From Thiomonas sp. X19 (GTDB lineage: Bacteria; Pseudomonadota; Gammaproteobacteria; Burkholderiales; Burkholderiaceae_C), in the NCBI RefSeq assembly GCF_900089495.1, contig NZ_LT605203.1, positions 1,486,796-1,550,795 of the forward strand: a DNA stretch of 64,000 nt, written 5' to 3'. Below the pieces are notes generated by a model, which saw only the letters and a list, made by a program, of their open reading frames with translations, was not told the origin of the DNA and did not search any database. The translations under genes were made by a program, and so were the position numbers. The first letter of the stretch is position 1, and each line of letters starts with the position of its first letter. This document shows positions 47,303 through 56,600 of the stretch, one piece after another.

Positions 47303-47377
47303 TGGTCTCGCCGGCGGGAATCGAACCCACATCTGGCCCTTAGGAGGGGCCCGTTCTATCCATTGAACTACGGCGAG
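47303..47377 (-). tRNA. tRNA-Arg (anticodon CCT)
   Basis: Read on the minus strand, a 75-base cloverleaf with encoded CCA is complete. The acceptor CTCGCCG/CGGCGAG has a C1-G72 pair; the D-stem is GTTC/GAAC; the anticodon stem GGCCC/GGGCC holds loop CTCCTAA (anticodon CCT, 47344-47342); the T-arm is GTGGG TTCGATT CCCGC; the discriminator is A. It decodes AGG. The 5' ten bases overlap the end of plsC, whose TAG stop is inside the tRNA. Confidence 0.95.
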
Positions 47378-48153
47378 GCAGGCGGCGATTGTAGAGGGTG
47401 ATGCTTGCCAGGCGCGGCGTTGTGCGCGCTCGCCAGAGCCTGGCTCAATGCTGACTTCACGGCCTCGGACAGGGCGCGGCGGTCGGTGTTTTCAAGTGCG
47501 CTCAGGAACTGGATCTGGACGCGCAGCGGCCCGGCGCAAGCCATGCGCCAGAGGGTGCCGAGCATGGTTTCGTCGCCCACATAGGCCGGAGCGCGGGCAT
47601 AGCGCCCGCTGCGCGCGTCGAGGTAGCGCAGCAGCACGGGTTGCACCGGGGTGCAACTGCTGACGGCGGCCTGGAACAGGTTGGCGTGCAGCGGCAGGAT
47701 TTCGCGGCCGTCGGACGTGGTGCCTTCGGGGAAGACGCTGAGGCGCTGGCCCTGGCGCAGCGCCTCGGCCATGTGGTGCATGACGCGCATGGCGTCGCGC
47801 GGGCGTTCGCGCTCGATGAACAGCGTGCCCGCACCGCGCGCCAGCGTACCGAGCAGGGGCCAGCGGTCGATGTCGGACTTGGCGACGAAGCGGGTGGGCT
47901 GGATGGCGTTCAGGGCGATGATGTCCAGCCACGAGACATGGTTGATGGCGAGCAGGCAGGGCGGCGGCTGCAGCTGGCCTCGCGTTTCAATCTCGACGCG
48001 GCACGCACGCAGCATGCGCTGCGACCAATCGCGGATGGCGTCTTGCTGCTGTTGCGGCGTGCGCATGGAAAAGCGCCGCAGGCTGATGACCCCGCGGGTC
48101 ATCAGCACGGCGATGCGCAACAGCATCCACACCAGGCGCAGCGCGCCCCTCAT
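47368..48153 (-). CDS. plsC: 1-acyl-sn-glycerol-3-phosphate acyltransferase (PlsC)
   Basis: This 261-residue membrane-bound enzyme makes phosphatidic acid from lysophosphatidic acid. AINHVSWLDIIAL is motif I (HX4D), ERERPRDAMRV motif II and SVFPEGTTSDG motif III. An N-terminal hydrophobic anchor lies at about 5-25. Its TAG stop (47370-47368) is formed by bases 8-10 of the following tRNA-Arg gene, so the mRNA and tRNA share sequence. The start overlaps the stop of the PyrC-like gene (ATGA). Confidence 0.92.
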   Translation of the reverse strand: MRGALRLVWMLLRIAVLMTRGVISLRRFSMRTPQQQQDAIRDWSQRMLRACRVEIETRGQLQPPPCLLAINHVSWLDIIALNAIQPTRFVAKSDIDRWPLLGTLARGAGTLFIERERPRDAMRVMHHMAEALRQGQRLSVFPEGTTSDGREILPLHANLFQAAVSSCTPVQPVLLRYLDARSGRYARAPAYVGDETMLGTLWRMACAGPLRVQIQFLSALENTDRRALSEAVKSALSQALASAHNAAPGKHHPLQSPPASP

Positions 48154-49529
48154 GCGGCGGGATCGGGGTGGGTTGCAGCGCCCGAGGGTGTGTTCTGCGC
48201 GCCGTGCGATGGGTTGTTGCGCTCATTGCGCAACGCGTTAGCGGCCGGAGCATCGAAGATGATGCGTCCGTCGATGATGGTGGTGCGTACCCGGCCGCTG
48301 AGTTCCAGCGTGGCCAGTGGGGTGTGTTTGATGCCGCTGCGCAATTGCTCCGGGGTGGCATGCCAGCGGGCTTCGGGGTCGACGACGATGAGTTCCGCCG
48401 CCGCACCGGGCTGCAGTTGCAAGGGCGCCAGCCTGGCGGCCGCTGCGGCGCGGCTGGTGGCAACCGCCAGCGCCTGGGGCAGACCGAGCCGGCTTTGCCG
48501 CGCATAAGCCAGCACGGCGGGCAGCAGCAGTTCGAGTCCGGTGGCGCCGGGCGTGGCCTCGGCGAAGGGCAGAATCTTGTCGTCGCTGCCCACCGGGGTG
48601 TGGTCGGAGCACAGGGCGTCGATGGTGCCGTCGGCCAGGCCTTGCAGCAGCGCGGCGCGGTCGGCTTCCTGGCGCAGCGGGGGGTCGAGCCGCATGCGCG
48701 CGTCGAAATAGCCGATGTCCAGGTCGGTGAGCAGGAGGTTGTGCATCGACACGTCGGCCGTCACCGGGAGCCCCTCGGCCTTGGCCCGGCGCAGGAGTTC
48801 CACGCCGGCGGCGCTCGACAGTTTGCTGACATGCACGGCGCAGCCGGTCGCGCGCACCAGCTCGAACAGGGTGTGCAGGGCGATGGTCTCGGCCATCACC
48901 GGCACGCCCGCGAGGCCCAGGCGCTGGGCGTAGGCGCCGCTTGCGGCCACGCCGCGGCCGAGGTGGGCATCCAGCGGGCGCAGCCAGACCTTGTAGCCGA
49001 AGGTGCTAGCGTATTGCAGGGCGCGGTAAAGCAGTTGCGTATCGGCCACCGGCATGTCGGCCTGGGACAGCCCGATGCAACTGGCCTTCACCAGCGAGGC
49101 CATTTCTGCCAGGCGTTCGCCTTTGAGCCCCACGGTGAGCGCGCCGAGCGGGTACACCCGTGAGCGCTTGATGCGCCGTGCCCGCCAGCGCAGCATTTCC
49201 ACCAGGCTGGGTTCGTCGAGCACGGGGTCGGTGTCGGGCGGGCAGACCACGCGGGTGACGCCGCCGGCAGCCGCTGCCGCGAGTTCGGAATCCAGCAGCC
49301 CGGCCGCCTCGCCGCCGGGCTCGCCCAGCCGGGCGCACAGATCCACCAGGCCCGGCATGATCAGGCAGCCGCGGGCGTCGATGGTCTGGTCGGGCACGAA
49401 GCCCTCGGGCGCGCGGCCGACAGTGACGATGGTTTCGCCGGCGATGGCGACATCGCCGGCAGCTTGCAGGCCACTGGCCGGGTCGATGAGGGTGCCGCCG
49501 CGGACGAGGATGTGATGGGGATGGGTCAT
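48150..49529 (-). CDS. Dihydroorotase-like protein, non-catalytic PyrC' (PyrX)
   Basis: This 459-residue amidohydrolase-fold protein directly follows pyrB. Active type I dihydroorotases have the zinc motif HxH in GLVDLHVHLREPG; here it reads GLVDLCARLGEPG, so both histidines are lost. The next His site is altered as well (ADVSMHNLLLTD in place of EVxPHHLLLTD), though SDHTPVG remains. It fits the inactive PyrC' subunits that support aspartate carbamoyltransferase structure in Pseudomonas and related bacteria. An active dihydroorotase should be encoded elsewhere. The ATG at 49529 lies seven bases after the pyrB stop. Confidence 0.88.
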   Translation of the reverse strand: MTHPHHILVRGGTLIDPASGLQAAGDVAIAGETIVTVGRAPEGFVPDQTIDARGCLIMPGLVDLCARLGEPGGEAAGLLDSELAAAAAGGVTRVVCPPDTDPVLDEPSLVEMLRWRARRIKRSRVYPLGALTVGLKGERLAEMASLVKASCIGLSQADMPVADTQLLYRALQYASTFGYKVWLRPLDAHLGRGVAASGAYAQRLGLAGVPVMAETIALHTLFELVRATGCAVHVSKLSSAAGVELLRRAKAEGLPVTADVSMHNLLLTDLDIGYFDARMRLDPPLRQEADRAALLQGLADGTIDALCSDHTPVGSDDKILPFAEATPGATGLELLLPAVLAYARQSRLGLPQALAVATSRAAAAARLAPLQLQPGAAAELIVVDPEARWHATPEQLRSGIKHTPLATLELSGRVRTTIIDGRIIFDAPAANALRNERNNPSHGAQNTPSGAATHPDPAA

Positions 49530-49536
49530 GGCGGCC

Positions 49537-50487
49537 TCAGGCGCTGGCGTTGGCGATGATGGACAGCACCGCCATGCGCACGGCGATGCCGAAGCGCACC
49601 TGCGGCAGGATGACGCTCTGGCCGCCGTCGGCCACCGACGAGTCGATTTCCACGCCGCGGTTGATCGGGCCCGGGTGCATGACGATGGCATCGGGCTTGG
49701 CCAGCGCCAGGCGCTCGGGCGTGAGGCCGTACATCATGTGGAACTCGCTGGCCGAGGGCAGCAGTCCGCCGGACATGCGTTCGTTCTGCAGGCGCAGCAT
49801 CATCACCACGTCGGCGTCCCGCAGTCCCTCGCGGATGTCGTGGCACACGCGTACGCCCATCGGGCGCAGGTCGCCGGGCACCAGGGTTTTCGGTCCCACG
49901 GCGCGAACCTCCGGCACGCCCAGGGTGGTGAGGGCGTGGATGGCCGAGCGCGCCACGCGCGAATGCACGATGTCACCGACGATGGCCACGGTGAGCGCCG
50001 TGAAGTCGGGCTTGTAGTGGCGGATGGTGGTCATGTCCAGCAGCCCCTGCGTGGGATGGGCGTGGCGGCCGTCGCCGGCGTTGACCACATGCACATGCGG
50101 CGGGGTGTGCTGGGCGATGAGGTAGGGCGCGCCGCTCTGGGCGTGGCGCACGACGAAGATGTCGGCGTCCATCGCCACCAGGTTGGCGATGGTGTCGAGC
50201 AGCGACTCGCCCTTGGAGGCGCTGGAGCGCTGGATGTCGAGGTTGAACACGTCGGCCGAGAGCCGCTGCGCCGCGATCTCGAACGTGGTGCGGGTGCGGG
50301 TGGAATTCTCGAAAAACAGGTTGAACACGCTCTTGCCCCGCAGCAGCGGGACTTTTTTCACCTCGCGGTCGCCGAAGCTGACGAAGCCCTGGGCGGTGTC
50401 GAGGATGCGCAGCAGCACCTCGCGCGGCAGGCCTTCGGTGCTGAGCAGGTGGCGCAACTCGCCGTGGCTGTTGAGTTGAGGGGGCAT
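49537..50487 (-). CDS. pyrB: Aspartate carbamoyltransferase catalytic subunit (PyrB)
   Basis: This 316-residue enzyme makes carbamoyl-aspartate in pyrimidine synthesis. [19 protein letters not shown] is the carbamoyl-phosphate site, [15 protein letters not shown] the aspartate/transition-state loop, and [13 protein letters not shown] a conserved C-terminal motif. With PyrC' encoded next, it should form the large dodecameric complex known in Pseudomonas, not the E. coli PyrB-PyrI form; no pyrI is present. Confidence 0.96.
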   Translation of the reverse strand: MPPQLNSHGELRHLLSTEGLPREVLLRILDTAQGFVSFGDREVKKVPLLRGKSVFNLFFENSTRTRTTFEIAAQRLSADVFNLDIQRSSASKGESLLDTIANLVAMDADIFVVRHAQSGAPYLIAQHTPPHVHVVNAGDGRHAHPTQGLLDMTTIRHYKPDFTALTVAIVGDIVHSRVARSAIHALTTLGVPEVRAVGPKTLVPGDLRPMGVRVCHDIREGLRDADVVMMLRLQNERMSGGLLPSASEFHMMYGLTPERLALAKPDAIVMHPGPINRGVEIDSSVADGGQSVILPQVRFGIAVRMAVLSIIANASA

Positions 50488-50492
50488 CGTGT

Positions 50493-51020
50493 TCAAGCCT
50501 TGGACTCCAGGCGAAAGGCCAGGCGCATGGCCTCGGCCTGGGTTTCGTCGCGCTCCAGCGCCAGCATGTGGGCTGCGGGCAGCTCGATGTGGGCGGCGCA
50601 AAGCTGGGCGCAGATAGGCAATTCGCGCCCGCCGCGGTCCACCAGCACGGCCAGGTCCACGCGTGCCGGACGGCCGAAGTCGTACAGCTCGTTGATCGCC
50701 GCGCGGGTGGTGCGGCCGGTGTAGAGCACGTCGTCCACCAGCAGGATGGCGCGGTCGTCGACGTCGAAGGGCAGGGTGGTGCGGTTGGCGCTGGGGTGCA
50801 GGCCGCGGGTGGCGAAATCGTCGCGATGGAAGGTGGACGAGACCACGCCGAAAGGAGTGGACAGCGCCAGATCGGCATGCAGGCGCTCGGCCAGCCAGGC
50901 GCCGCCGGAGTAGATGCCGACGATGGCGGGCTCCGCGCTTTGCTGCACCGCCCAGACGCGCACCAACGCCAGCAGGTGCGCGTAGAGGGCTTCGGCGTCG
51001 GGCGGGTTGGGCATCGTCAT
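50493..51020 (-). CDS. pyrR: PyrR bifunctional protein (pyr operon regulator/uracil phosphoribosyltransferase)
   Basis: This 175-residue PRTase-fold protein has its PRPP loop at [18 protein letters not shown] and the flexible hood sequence [11 protein letters not shown]. In Bacillus PyrR binds pyr mRNA; in proteobacteria its regulatory role is less clear, and in Pseudomonas it lies upstream of pyrB as here. I saw no attenuator hairpin in the short pyrR-pyrB junction. Its ATG overlaps the ruvX stop (ATGA). A second in-frame ATG lies two codons in. Confidence 0.92.
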   Translation of the reverse strand: MTMPNPPDAEALYAHLLALVRVWAVQQSAEPAIVGIYSGGAWLAERLHADLALSTPFGVVSSTFHRDDFATRGLHPSANRTTLPFDVDDRAILLVDDVLYTGRTTRAAINELYDFGRPARVDLAVLVDRGGRELPICAQLCAAHIELPAAHMLALERDETQAEAMRLAFRLESKA

Positions 51021-51454
51021 GGCGTGGCTTGGAGAAATTGTTCCAGAATCAGGCGGGCGGATTCCGCATCCACATCCTGCGCGCCGGCGTCTTCGGCGCC
51101 ACGCGAGGTGTAGCGCTCGTCGACCATCGCCACCGGCAGTTTGAAGCGGCCGTGCAACTGGTTGGCGAAGCGGCGTGCCTGGGTGGTGCGCAATTGTTCC
51201 CCGCCTTCGCGCGACAGGGGCAGGCCGACGACGAGCTGCACCGGCTCCCATTGCGCGATGAGCTGGCCGATGGCGTCGAATTTGGCCTCGCGCCGTTCGG
51301 CCCGCACGCTTTGCAGCGGCCGGGCGCTGGCGGTGATGGTGTTGCCGATGGCCACGCCGATGAGCTTTTCGCCGAAATCGAAACCCATGACCACGCCGGT
51401 GATGACAGCGGCAGGCGGGCTGCCGCTGCCGGCGGCTGCCAGGGTTTCAGGCAT
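51017..51454 (-). CDS. ruvX: Putative pre-16S rRNA nuclease / Holliday junction resolvase-like protein (YqgF/RuvX)
   Basis: This 145-residue RNase H-fold protein carries [15 protein letters not shown] as the N-terminal acidic strand, [12 protein letters not shown], and [11 protein letters not shown] with the conserved Glu and Arg. YqgF trims the 5' end of 16S rRNA in E. coli. There are about 20 extra residues at the N-terminus. It overlaps yqgE by eight bases and pyrR by four, so the four genes form one operon. Confidence 0.93.
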   Translation of the reverse strand: MPETLAAAGSGSPPAAVITGVVMGFDFGEKLIGVAIGNTITASARPLQSVRAERREAKFDAIGQLIAQWEPVQLVVGLPLSREGGEQLRTTQARRFANQLHGRFKLPVAMVDERYTSRGAEDAGAQDVDAESARLILEQFLQATP

Positions 51455-52022
51455 GTCCGGCCGTTTGCGACAGGCTCAAGGTGGAAATGCCCATGAGCGA
51501 CATGGCTGCCTCGAAGCGGTGCTCCACCGGAATGTCGAACACGATGGCGGCATCTGCCTCCACGGTGAGCCAGCCGTTGTGGGCGATTTCGTCTTCCAAC
51601 TGCCCGGCGCTCCAGCCCGAGTAGCCCAGGGCGACGAAGAAGCGCGCCGGGCCATCGCCCGCGGAGATGTGCTCCAGCACGTCCTTCGAGGTGGTCATCT
51701 GCAGGCCGCCGGGGATGGGCAGGGTGGAGGCGTAGCTCTTGTCGGTGGGATCGTGCAGTACGAAACCGCGTTCGGTTTGCACCGGGCCACCGTAATACAC
51801 CGTCTGCGACGCGAGCTGAGGTTGGTCGAGCGGCAGGTCGACGCGGTCGAACAAGTCTTTCAGGGCGATGTCGGTCGGGCGATTCACCACCAGGCCGAGC
51901 GCGCCGCGCGATGAATGCTCGCAGACATAGATGACGCTGCCGGAGAAAGTGGAGCCAGCCATGCCGGGCATGGCGATGAGAAACTGGTGGCTCAGATTGG
52001 AGGCGTCGGCACGGGGATTCAT
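51447..52022 (-). CDS. yqgE: UPF0301 protein YqgE (AlgH family)
   Basis: This is a 191-residue soluble protein of unknown function, nearly always encoded next to yqgF. HQFLIAMPGMAGSTFSGSVI, HSSRGALGLVVNRPTDIAL, YYGGPVQTERGFVLH and FVALGYSGWSAGQLEDEI are the family blocks. In Pseudomonas AlgH affects alginate production. A TAATAT box ends six bases before the ATG, so this may be the leaderless first gene of the yqgE-ruvX-pyrR-pyrB-pyrC' operon. Confidence 0.92.
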   Translation of the reverse strand: MNPRADASNLSHQFLIAMPGMAGSTFSGSVIYVCEHSSRGALGLVVNRPTDIALKDLFDRVDLPLDQPQLASQTVYYGGPVQTERGFVLHDPTDKSYASTLPIPGGLQMTTSKDVLEHISAGDGPARFFVALGYSGWSAGQLEDEIAHNGWLTVEADAAIVFDIPVEHRFEAAMSLMGISTLSLSQTAGHA

Positions 52023-52028
52023 GCCGCC

Positions 52029-52034
52029 ATATTA
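52029..52034 (-). promoter_or_regulatory. -10 box six bases before the yqgE start
   Basis: Read on the minus strand, TAATAT is followed by GGCGGC and ATG (52022). TTGGCA lies 14 bases upstream, a good -35 match at a short spacing. It would give a leaderless mRNA for the yqgE-pyrimidine operon. Confidence 0.45.
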
Positions 52035-52070
52035 TCGCGGCGCACGATTGCCAAGCAGGCTACAACCATC

Positions 52071-53552
52071 ATGTCCATGCCGCCTACCCAGACCGCTTCC
52101 CAGGTGCGTGGGCCCAATCTGGTCTGGCTGCGGCGCGATCTGCGGCTGAGCGATCACACCGCCTTGCATCGCGCGCTGGCGCAGGGCGCGCAAGTGGCGT
52201 TCGGCTTCGTGTTCGATACCGACATCCTCCAGCCCTTGCTGCAGCAGGGCGCGAAGGCGGATCGGCGCCTGACCTTCATCCACCAAAGCCTGCACGAACT
52301 GGACCTGGCCTTGCGCCAGATGGGTTCGGCCTTGCTGGTGGAGCACGGACGGGCGGTGGACTGCATCCCGCGCCTGGCCGCCCGCATTGGCGCGAGGGCG
52401 GTGTACGCCAACCGCGACGATGAACCCAGCGCCGTACAGCGCGACGCCGAGGTTGCCGGCCTGCTCGCCGGCCAGGGGGTGGAGTTTCACGGCGTTCACG
52501 ACCAGGTTCTGCTGCAGCCCGACGCGCTGCTGACCGGCCAGGGCAAGCCCTACAGCGTATTCACGCCCTACAAAAATGCGTGGCTCAAGGGCGTGGGGCC
52601 GCAAGACCTGGCGGCGCGCGACGCGGTGCGCCTGCCGCATCAGCTCTGGCCCGTTTCGGCAGCGCAGTCCATGCCAAGCCTGCACGAACTGGGCTTCGCG
52701 GCCGCCAGCTTGCCTCCGGGCCTGCCTGCAGGGGCCAGCGGGGCGCAGGCCCTATTCGCGGACTTCCTGCCGCGCATCGACGCTTACGCCCAGGCGCGCG
52801 ACTATCCCGCCGTCAAGGGCACGAGCTATCTGTCGGTGCATCTGCGCTTTGGCACCATCAGCGTGCGCGAACTGGCGCGTGCGGCCTGGCAGCGGGCGCA
52901 GGCCGGCAGCCAGGGAGCTGCCACTTGGCTGAGCGAGCTGATCTGGCGCGATTTCTACGTCCAGATCCTGCACCACCACCCCCAGGTGGTGGGCCATGCC
53001 TTCAAGCCGGAGTACGACCGCATCGCCTGGGACCACGCCCCCGCCTTACATGCCGCCTGGTGCGAGGGCCGCACCGGCTACCCGCTGGTGGACGCGGCCA
53101 TGCGCCAACTGAACACCACGGGCTATATGCACAACCGGCTGCGCATGGTGGCGGCCAGCTTTTTCACCAAGGACCTGGGGCTGGACTGGCGCCTGGGCGA
53201 ACGCTATTTCGCCCTCAAGCTCAACGACTACGACCTCTCGGCCAACAACGGTGGCTGGCAATGGGCGGCCTCCACGGGTTGCGACGCGCAGCCGTACTTC
53301 CGCATCTTCAACCCGGTAGCGCAAAGCGAGAAATTTGACGCCCAAGGGCGCTTCATCCGGCGCTACGTGCCCGAGCTTGCGGGCCTGTCGGACGCGGACA
53401 TCCATGCCCCGTGGTTGGCCGCGCCGCTGGCGCTGCAACAGGCTGGCGTGCGGCTGGGCGTGAACTATCCCACCCCAGTGGTGGACCATGCCGAGGCCCG
53501 CGCCCGCACCTTGCAGCGCTATGCCGTGGTGAAGGACAAAAGCCGGAGCTGA
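52071..53552 (+). CDS. phrB: Deoxyribodipyrimidine photolyase
   Basis: This 493-residue light-driven enzyme repairs UV-made pyrimidine dimers. The N-terminal antenna domain starts LVWLRRDLRLSDHTALH; the FAD-binding half has LSVHLRFGTISVRELA, WLSELIWRDFYVQIL, GYMHNRLRMVAASFFTKDL, NDYDLSANNGGWQWAAS and FRIFNPVAQSEKFD, all typical of class I CPD photolyases. Two ATGs (52071, 52077) could start it. It diverges from yqgE across 48 bases and is isolated from the chemosensory genes that follow on the other strand. Confidence 0.96.
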   Translation: MSMPPTQTASQVRGPNLVWLRRDLRLSDHTALHRALAQGAQVAFGFVFDTDILQPLLQQGAKADRRLTFIHQSLHELDLALRQMGSALLVEHGRAVDCIPRLAARIGARAVYANRDDEPSAVQRDAEVAGLLAGQGVEFHGVHDQVLLQPDALLTGQGKPYSVFTPYKNAWLKGVGPQDLAARDAVRLPHQLWPVSAAQSMPSLHELGFAAASLPPGLPAGASGAQALFADFLPRIDAYAQARDYPAVKGTSYLSVHLRFGTISVRELARAAWQRAQAGSQGAATWLSELIWRDFYVQILHHHPQVVGHAFKPEYDRIAWDHAPALHAAWCEGRTGYPLVDAAMRQLNTTGYMHNRLRMVAASFFTKDLGLDWRLGERYFALKLNDYDLSANNGGWQWAASTGCDAQPYFRIFNPVAQSEKFDAQGRFIRRYVPELAGLSDADIHAPWLAAPLALQQAGVRLGVNYPTPVVDHAEARARTLQRYAVVKDKSRS

Positions 53553-53615
53553 GTTGACTTCGCTCGAGGCGGCAGCGCACGCCGCTGCGGCGCGCCGACC
53601 AGGCCTGCTCCAGCG

Positions 53616-56600
53616 TCAGTGCAGCAGGGTCTGGGCCATGTAGCGCCGAATCAAGCCCAGGAGTTCGTCTTCCGAATAGGGCTTGCCGAGGTAGTGGTTC
53701 ACGCCCAGTTCCTGCGCGTAGTTGCGATGCTTGTCGGCAATGCGCGAGGTGATCATGATGACCGGCAGGTGGCGGGTGCGTTCGTCGGCGCGAATGTTGC
53801 GCGTGAGGTCGAAGCCGTCCATGCGCGGCATTTCGATGTCGGTGAGCACCACGTCGGGCAACGCGCCCTGCAACTGCTCCAGCGCGTCCAACCCGTCTTT
53901 GGCCAGCACCACGGTGTAGCCGTTGCGGCTGAGGAAACGCTGGGTGACGCGGCGCACGGTGATGGAGTCGTCCACCACCAGCACGGTGTTGCCGGCAGCG
54001 TGCGCCGGCACGGCAGGAGCGGCGGTCCCGGCAAGAACAGGCGTGGAGGACGATGGCGACGGCGCCGTGGGTGCAGGCGCTGCTGCGGTTTGCGCGCTCG
54101 CGGCCTGTGCCATCAGGCCCACAGCTTGTTCGCCATAAACCGCGGCCAGCGCAACGGGGTTGTAGATCAGCACCAGATTGCCGTTGGGCAACACGGAAAT
54201 GCCGGCCACGCCGGACACGCGTGAGAGCTGCGGCCCCAGGTTCTTGACCACCACTTCCTGGTTACCCAGCACTTCATCGACTTGCAGCGCCAGGCGCTGC
54301 GCCGCACTGCGAATGAGCACGATCGGAATGGTGCGGCCGGGGGCTTCGGTGCTCGCACCCGAGTCGGCCGTGAGGGCGCCGAGCCAGAAGAAGGGCAGAT
54401 CCTGGCCGGCATGCAGCAGTTGCTGGCGTGCGGCCGCGGCTGCCACATCGGCCGGTTTCAGACGCAGCACCAGGTCCACGAGACTGGCGGGAGCGGCAAA
54501 CACTTTGGTGCCGGCGCGCAGCAGCACAACCTGGGTGACGGCCGTGGTCAGCGGTAGCACCAAGGTGAAGGTGCTGCCCAGCTTGGGCTTGGATTCAAGC
54601 TCGACACGGCCACCGAGGGCGCGCGTGTCGGTGCGCACCACGTCCAGCCCGACACCACGCCCGGCGATCTCCGAAGTTTGTTCCATGCTGGAAAAACCGG
54701 GGCGGAAAATGAGTTCGCGCAGGTGGGCTTCGTCGGCAGTCTCGTCGCTGCCGAGCAGGCCGGTGGCGCGGGCCTTGCGCTCGATCGCGGCATAGTCAAG
54801 CCCGGCGCCGTCGTCGGCGATGGACACCACGACTTCGCTGCCTTCCTGGCGCAGCTTGAGCGTGATGGTGCCGGCAGCCGGCTTGCCCGCAGCTTCGCGC
54901 TTTGCGGCGCTCTCCAGCCCGTGGGCCACGGCATTGCGCAGGATGTGCTCGAAGGTGCCGGCCATGCGGTCGAGCACGCCACGGTCGATTTCGATATTGC
55001 CGCCGAGGATGTCCAGGCGCACGGGTTTGCCGGCGTCCTTGCCGGCCTGGCGCACGGTGCGGTACAGCCGCTCGGAAATGCTGTCGAACTCGACCATGCG
55101 GGTGCGCAGCAGGTCGCGTTGCAACTCGCGTGTGAGCCGTGCCTGGCGGGCCAGGTTGTCGTCGGTGGATTGCAGCGTGCGGCTCAGGGTGGTCTGCACC
55201 AGCGCCAGGTCGTTCACCGACTCGGCCATCATGCGGGTGAGTTCCTGGAAGCGGGTGAAACGGTCGAACTCGAGCGGGTCGAAGTCGCGGCCATCTTCGC
55301 GTGCGGATTGCGCGCGCGCCGCCATTTGCGCGTCGGCCTGCAACTCGATGTCGCGCACCTGGGTGCGCAGGCGTTCGAGGTTGTCGCCGAGGTCGCGGGT
55401 GCTGGAACGGATCAGGCCGAACTCGTTGTCCAGGCGGGAGCGGGCAATGCTGACCTCGCCCACCTGGTTCACCAAGCGGTCGAGCAGGGCGGCACGCACG
55501 CGCACCGGCTGCGCGGCGACCCGGCCGGCGCTGGGTGCGGCCTGCGTCATCGCCAGAGGCTGGGGTGCTGCCTTGCCTTCTGGCGCATTGGATGTGGATG
55601 CTGCGGCCACCTTCGCCGCCGGCGGCGAGGTTTGGGCAGCGGCCGCTGCAGACGTGGCGTGCAGAGCCGCAGTGGCCTGCTCCACGGCTTCATCCTGCAA
55701 GCCCTGCTCGATGTGAATCTCGCCCAGTTCGGCTTCGCCGCGGCTGCTGGCTTCACGCAGGCGCTCGAAGCGGGTGTTCATCGCATCTTGTCGCGCGATG
55801 AGTTCGATCAGATCGGACTCGATCAGCGCCTCGGTGTCCAGACTCAGCAGAGCTTCGATGTCGGACTCCAGGCTGTGCGCCTGGTCGCCGAGCGCCATGG
55901 CTCCAGCCATGCGCGCGCTGCCCTTGAAGGTGTGCAGCAGGCGCATGGCCTGCTTCGGCGCGGCGAGGTCGCGCGGGTTGTTTTCCCATTGCCGCAGCGC
56001 AGCTGAAAGCCCAGGCAGCAACTCGGAAGCCTCATCCTCGAAGATGGGGAAAAGCTCGGGGTCGATGCTGTCGCGCTGGGTGGGGTCGGCGGCGGCCGTC
56101 ATCGTACTTTCAGAGGGCGCCATGGGCGCAACTGCGCTGCCCAGCTCTTCCAGGGCCTCGGCAAGCTCGCTTGCCGCAATGGGTGCCACGTCCCCAGCGT
56201 GCTTCGTCACCGCCACATTCGCTTCCACATCGGCATGCGCGGTGCTGTCACCGTCATCAGCGCCATCGCCGCTTTGCGCCGTGCCGGCTTCGTGCGCGTC
56301 AGCCTTGGGTTGGGCGCCGAGATGCTGCATACGGTGCACCAGCGCTTGCAGTGCCTCGACCATATCTTGCTGGGCTGGGCGCAGGAAACCTGCAGCGAAC
56401 TGGTGCAGCAGGCGGCGTATTTCTTCGGTGGCTTGAACCAGCAGTTCGACGTCCGCCGATCCAAATGCGGCAGGGTGGCCGTGCTGCAAGCGCAGCGCCT
56501 CTTCCATCTGCTCGGCCAACTGCCCCACGCTTTGCAGGCCCACGGTACGGGAACTGCCGCGCAGTTGATGGGCCAGGGCGGTGACGTCTTCAGTCACGAG

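Noticed and set aside
47303..47377. tRNA-Arg as an integration site for a genomic island
   Set aside because: The sequence beyond the tRNA 3' end is aroC, an ordinary core gene; I saw no integrase, direct repeat or composition change.
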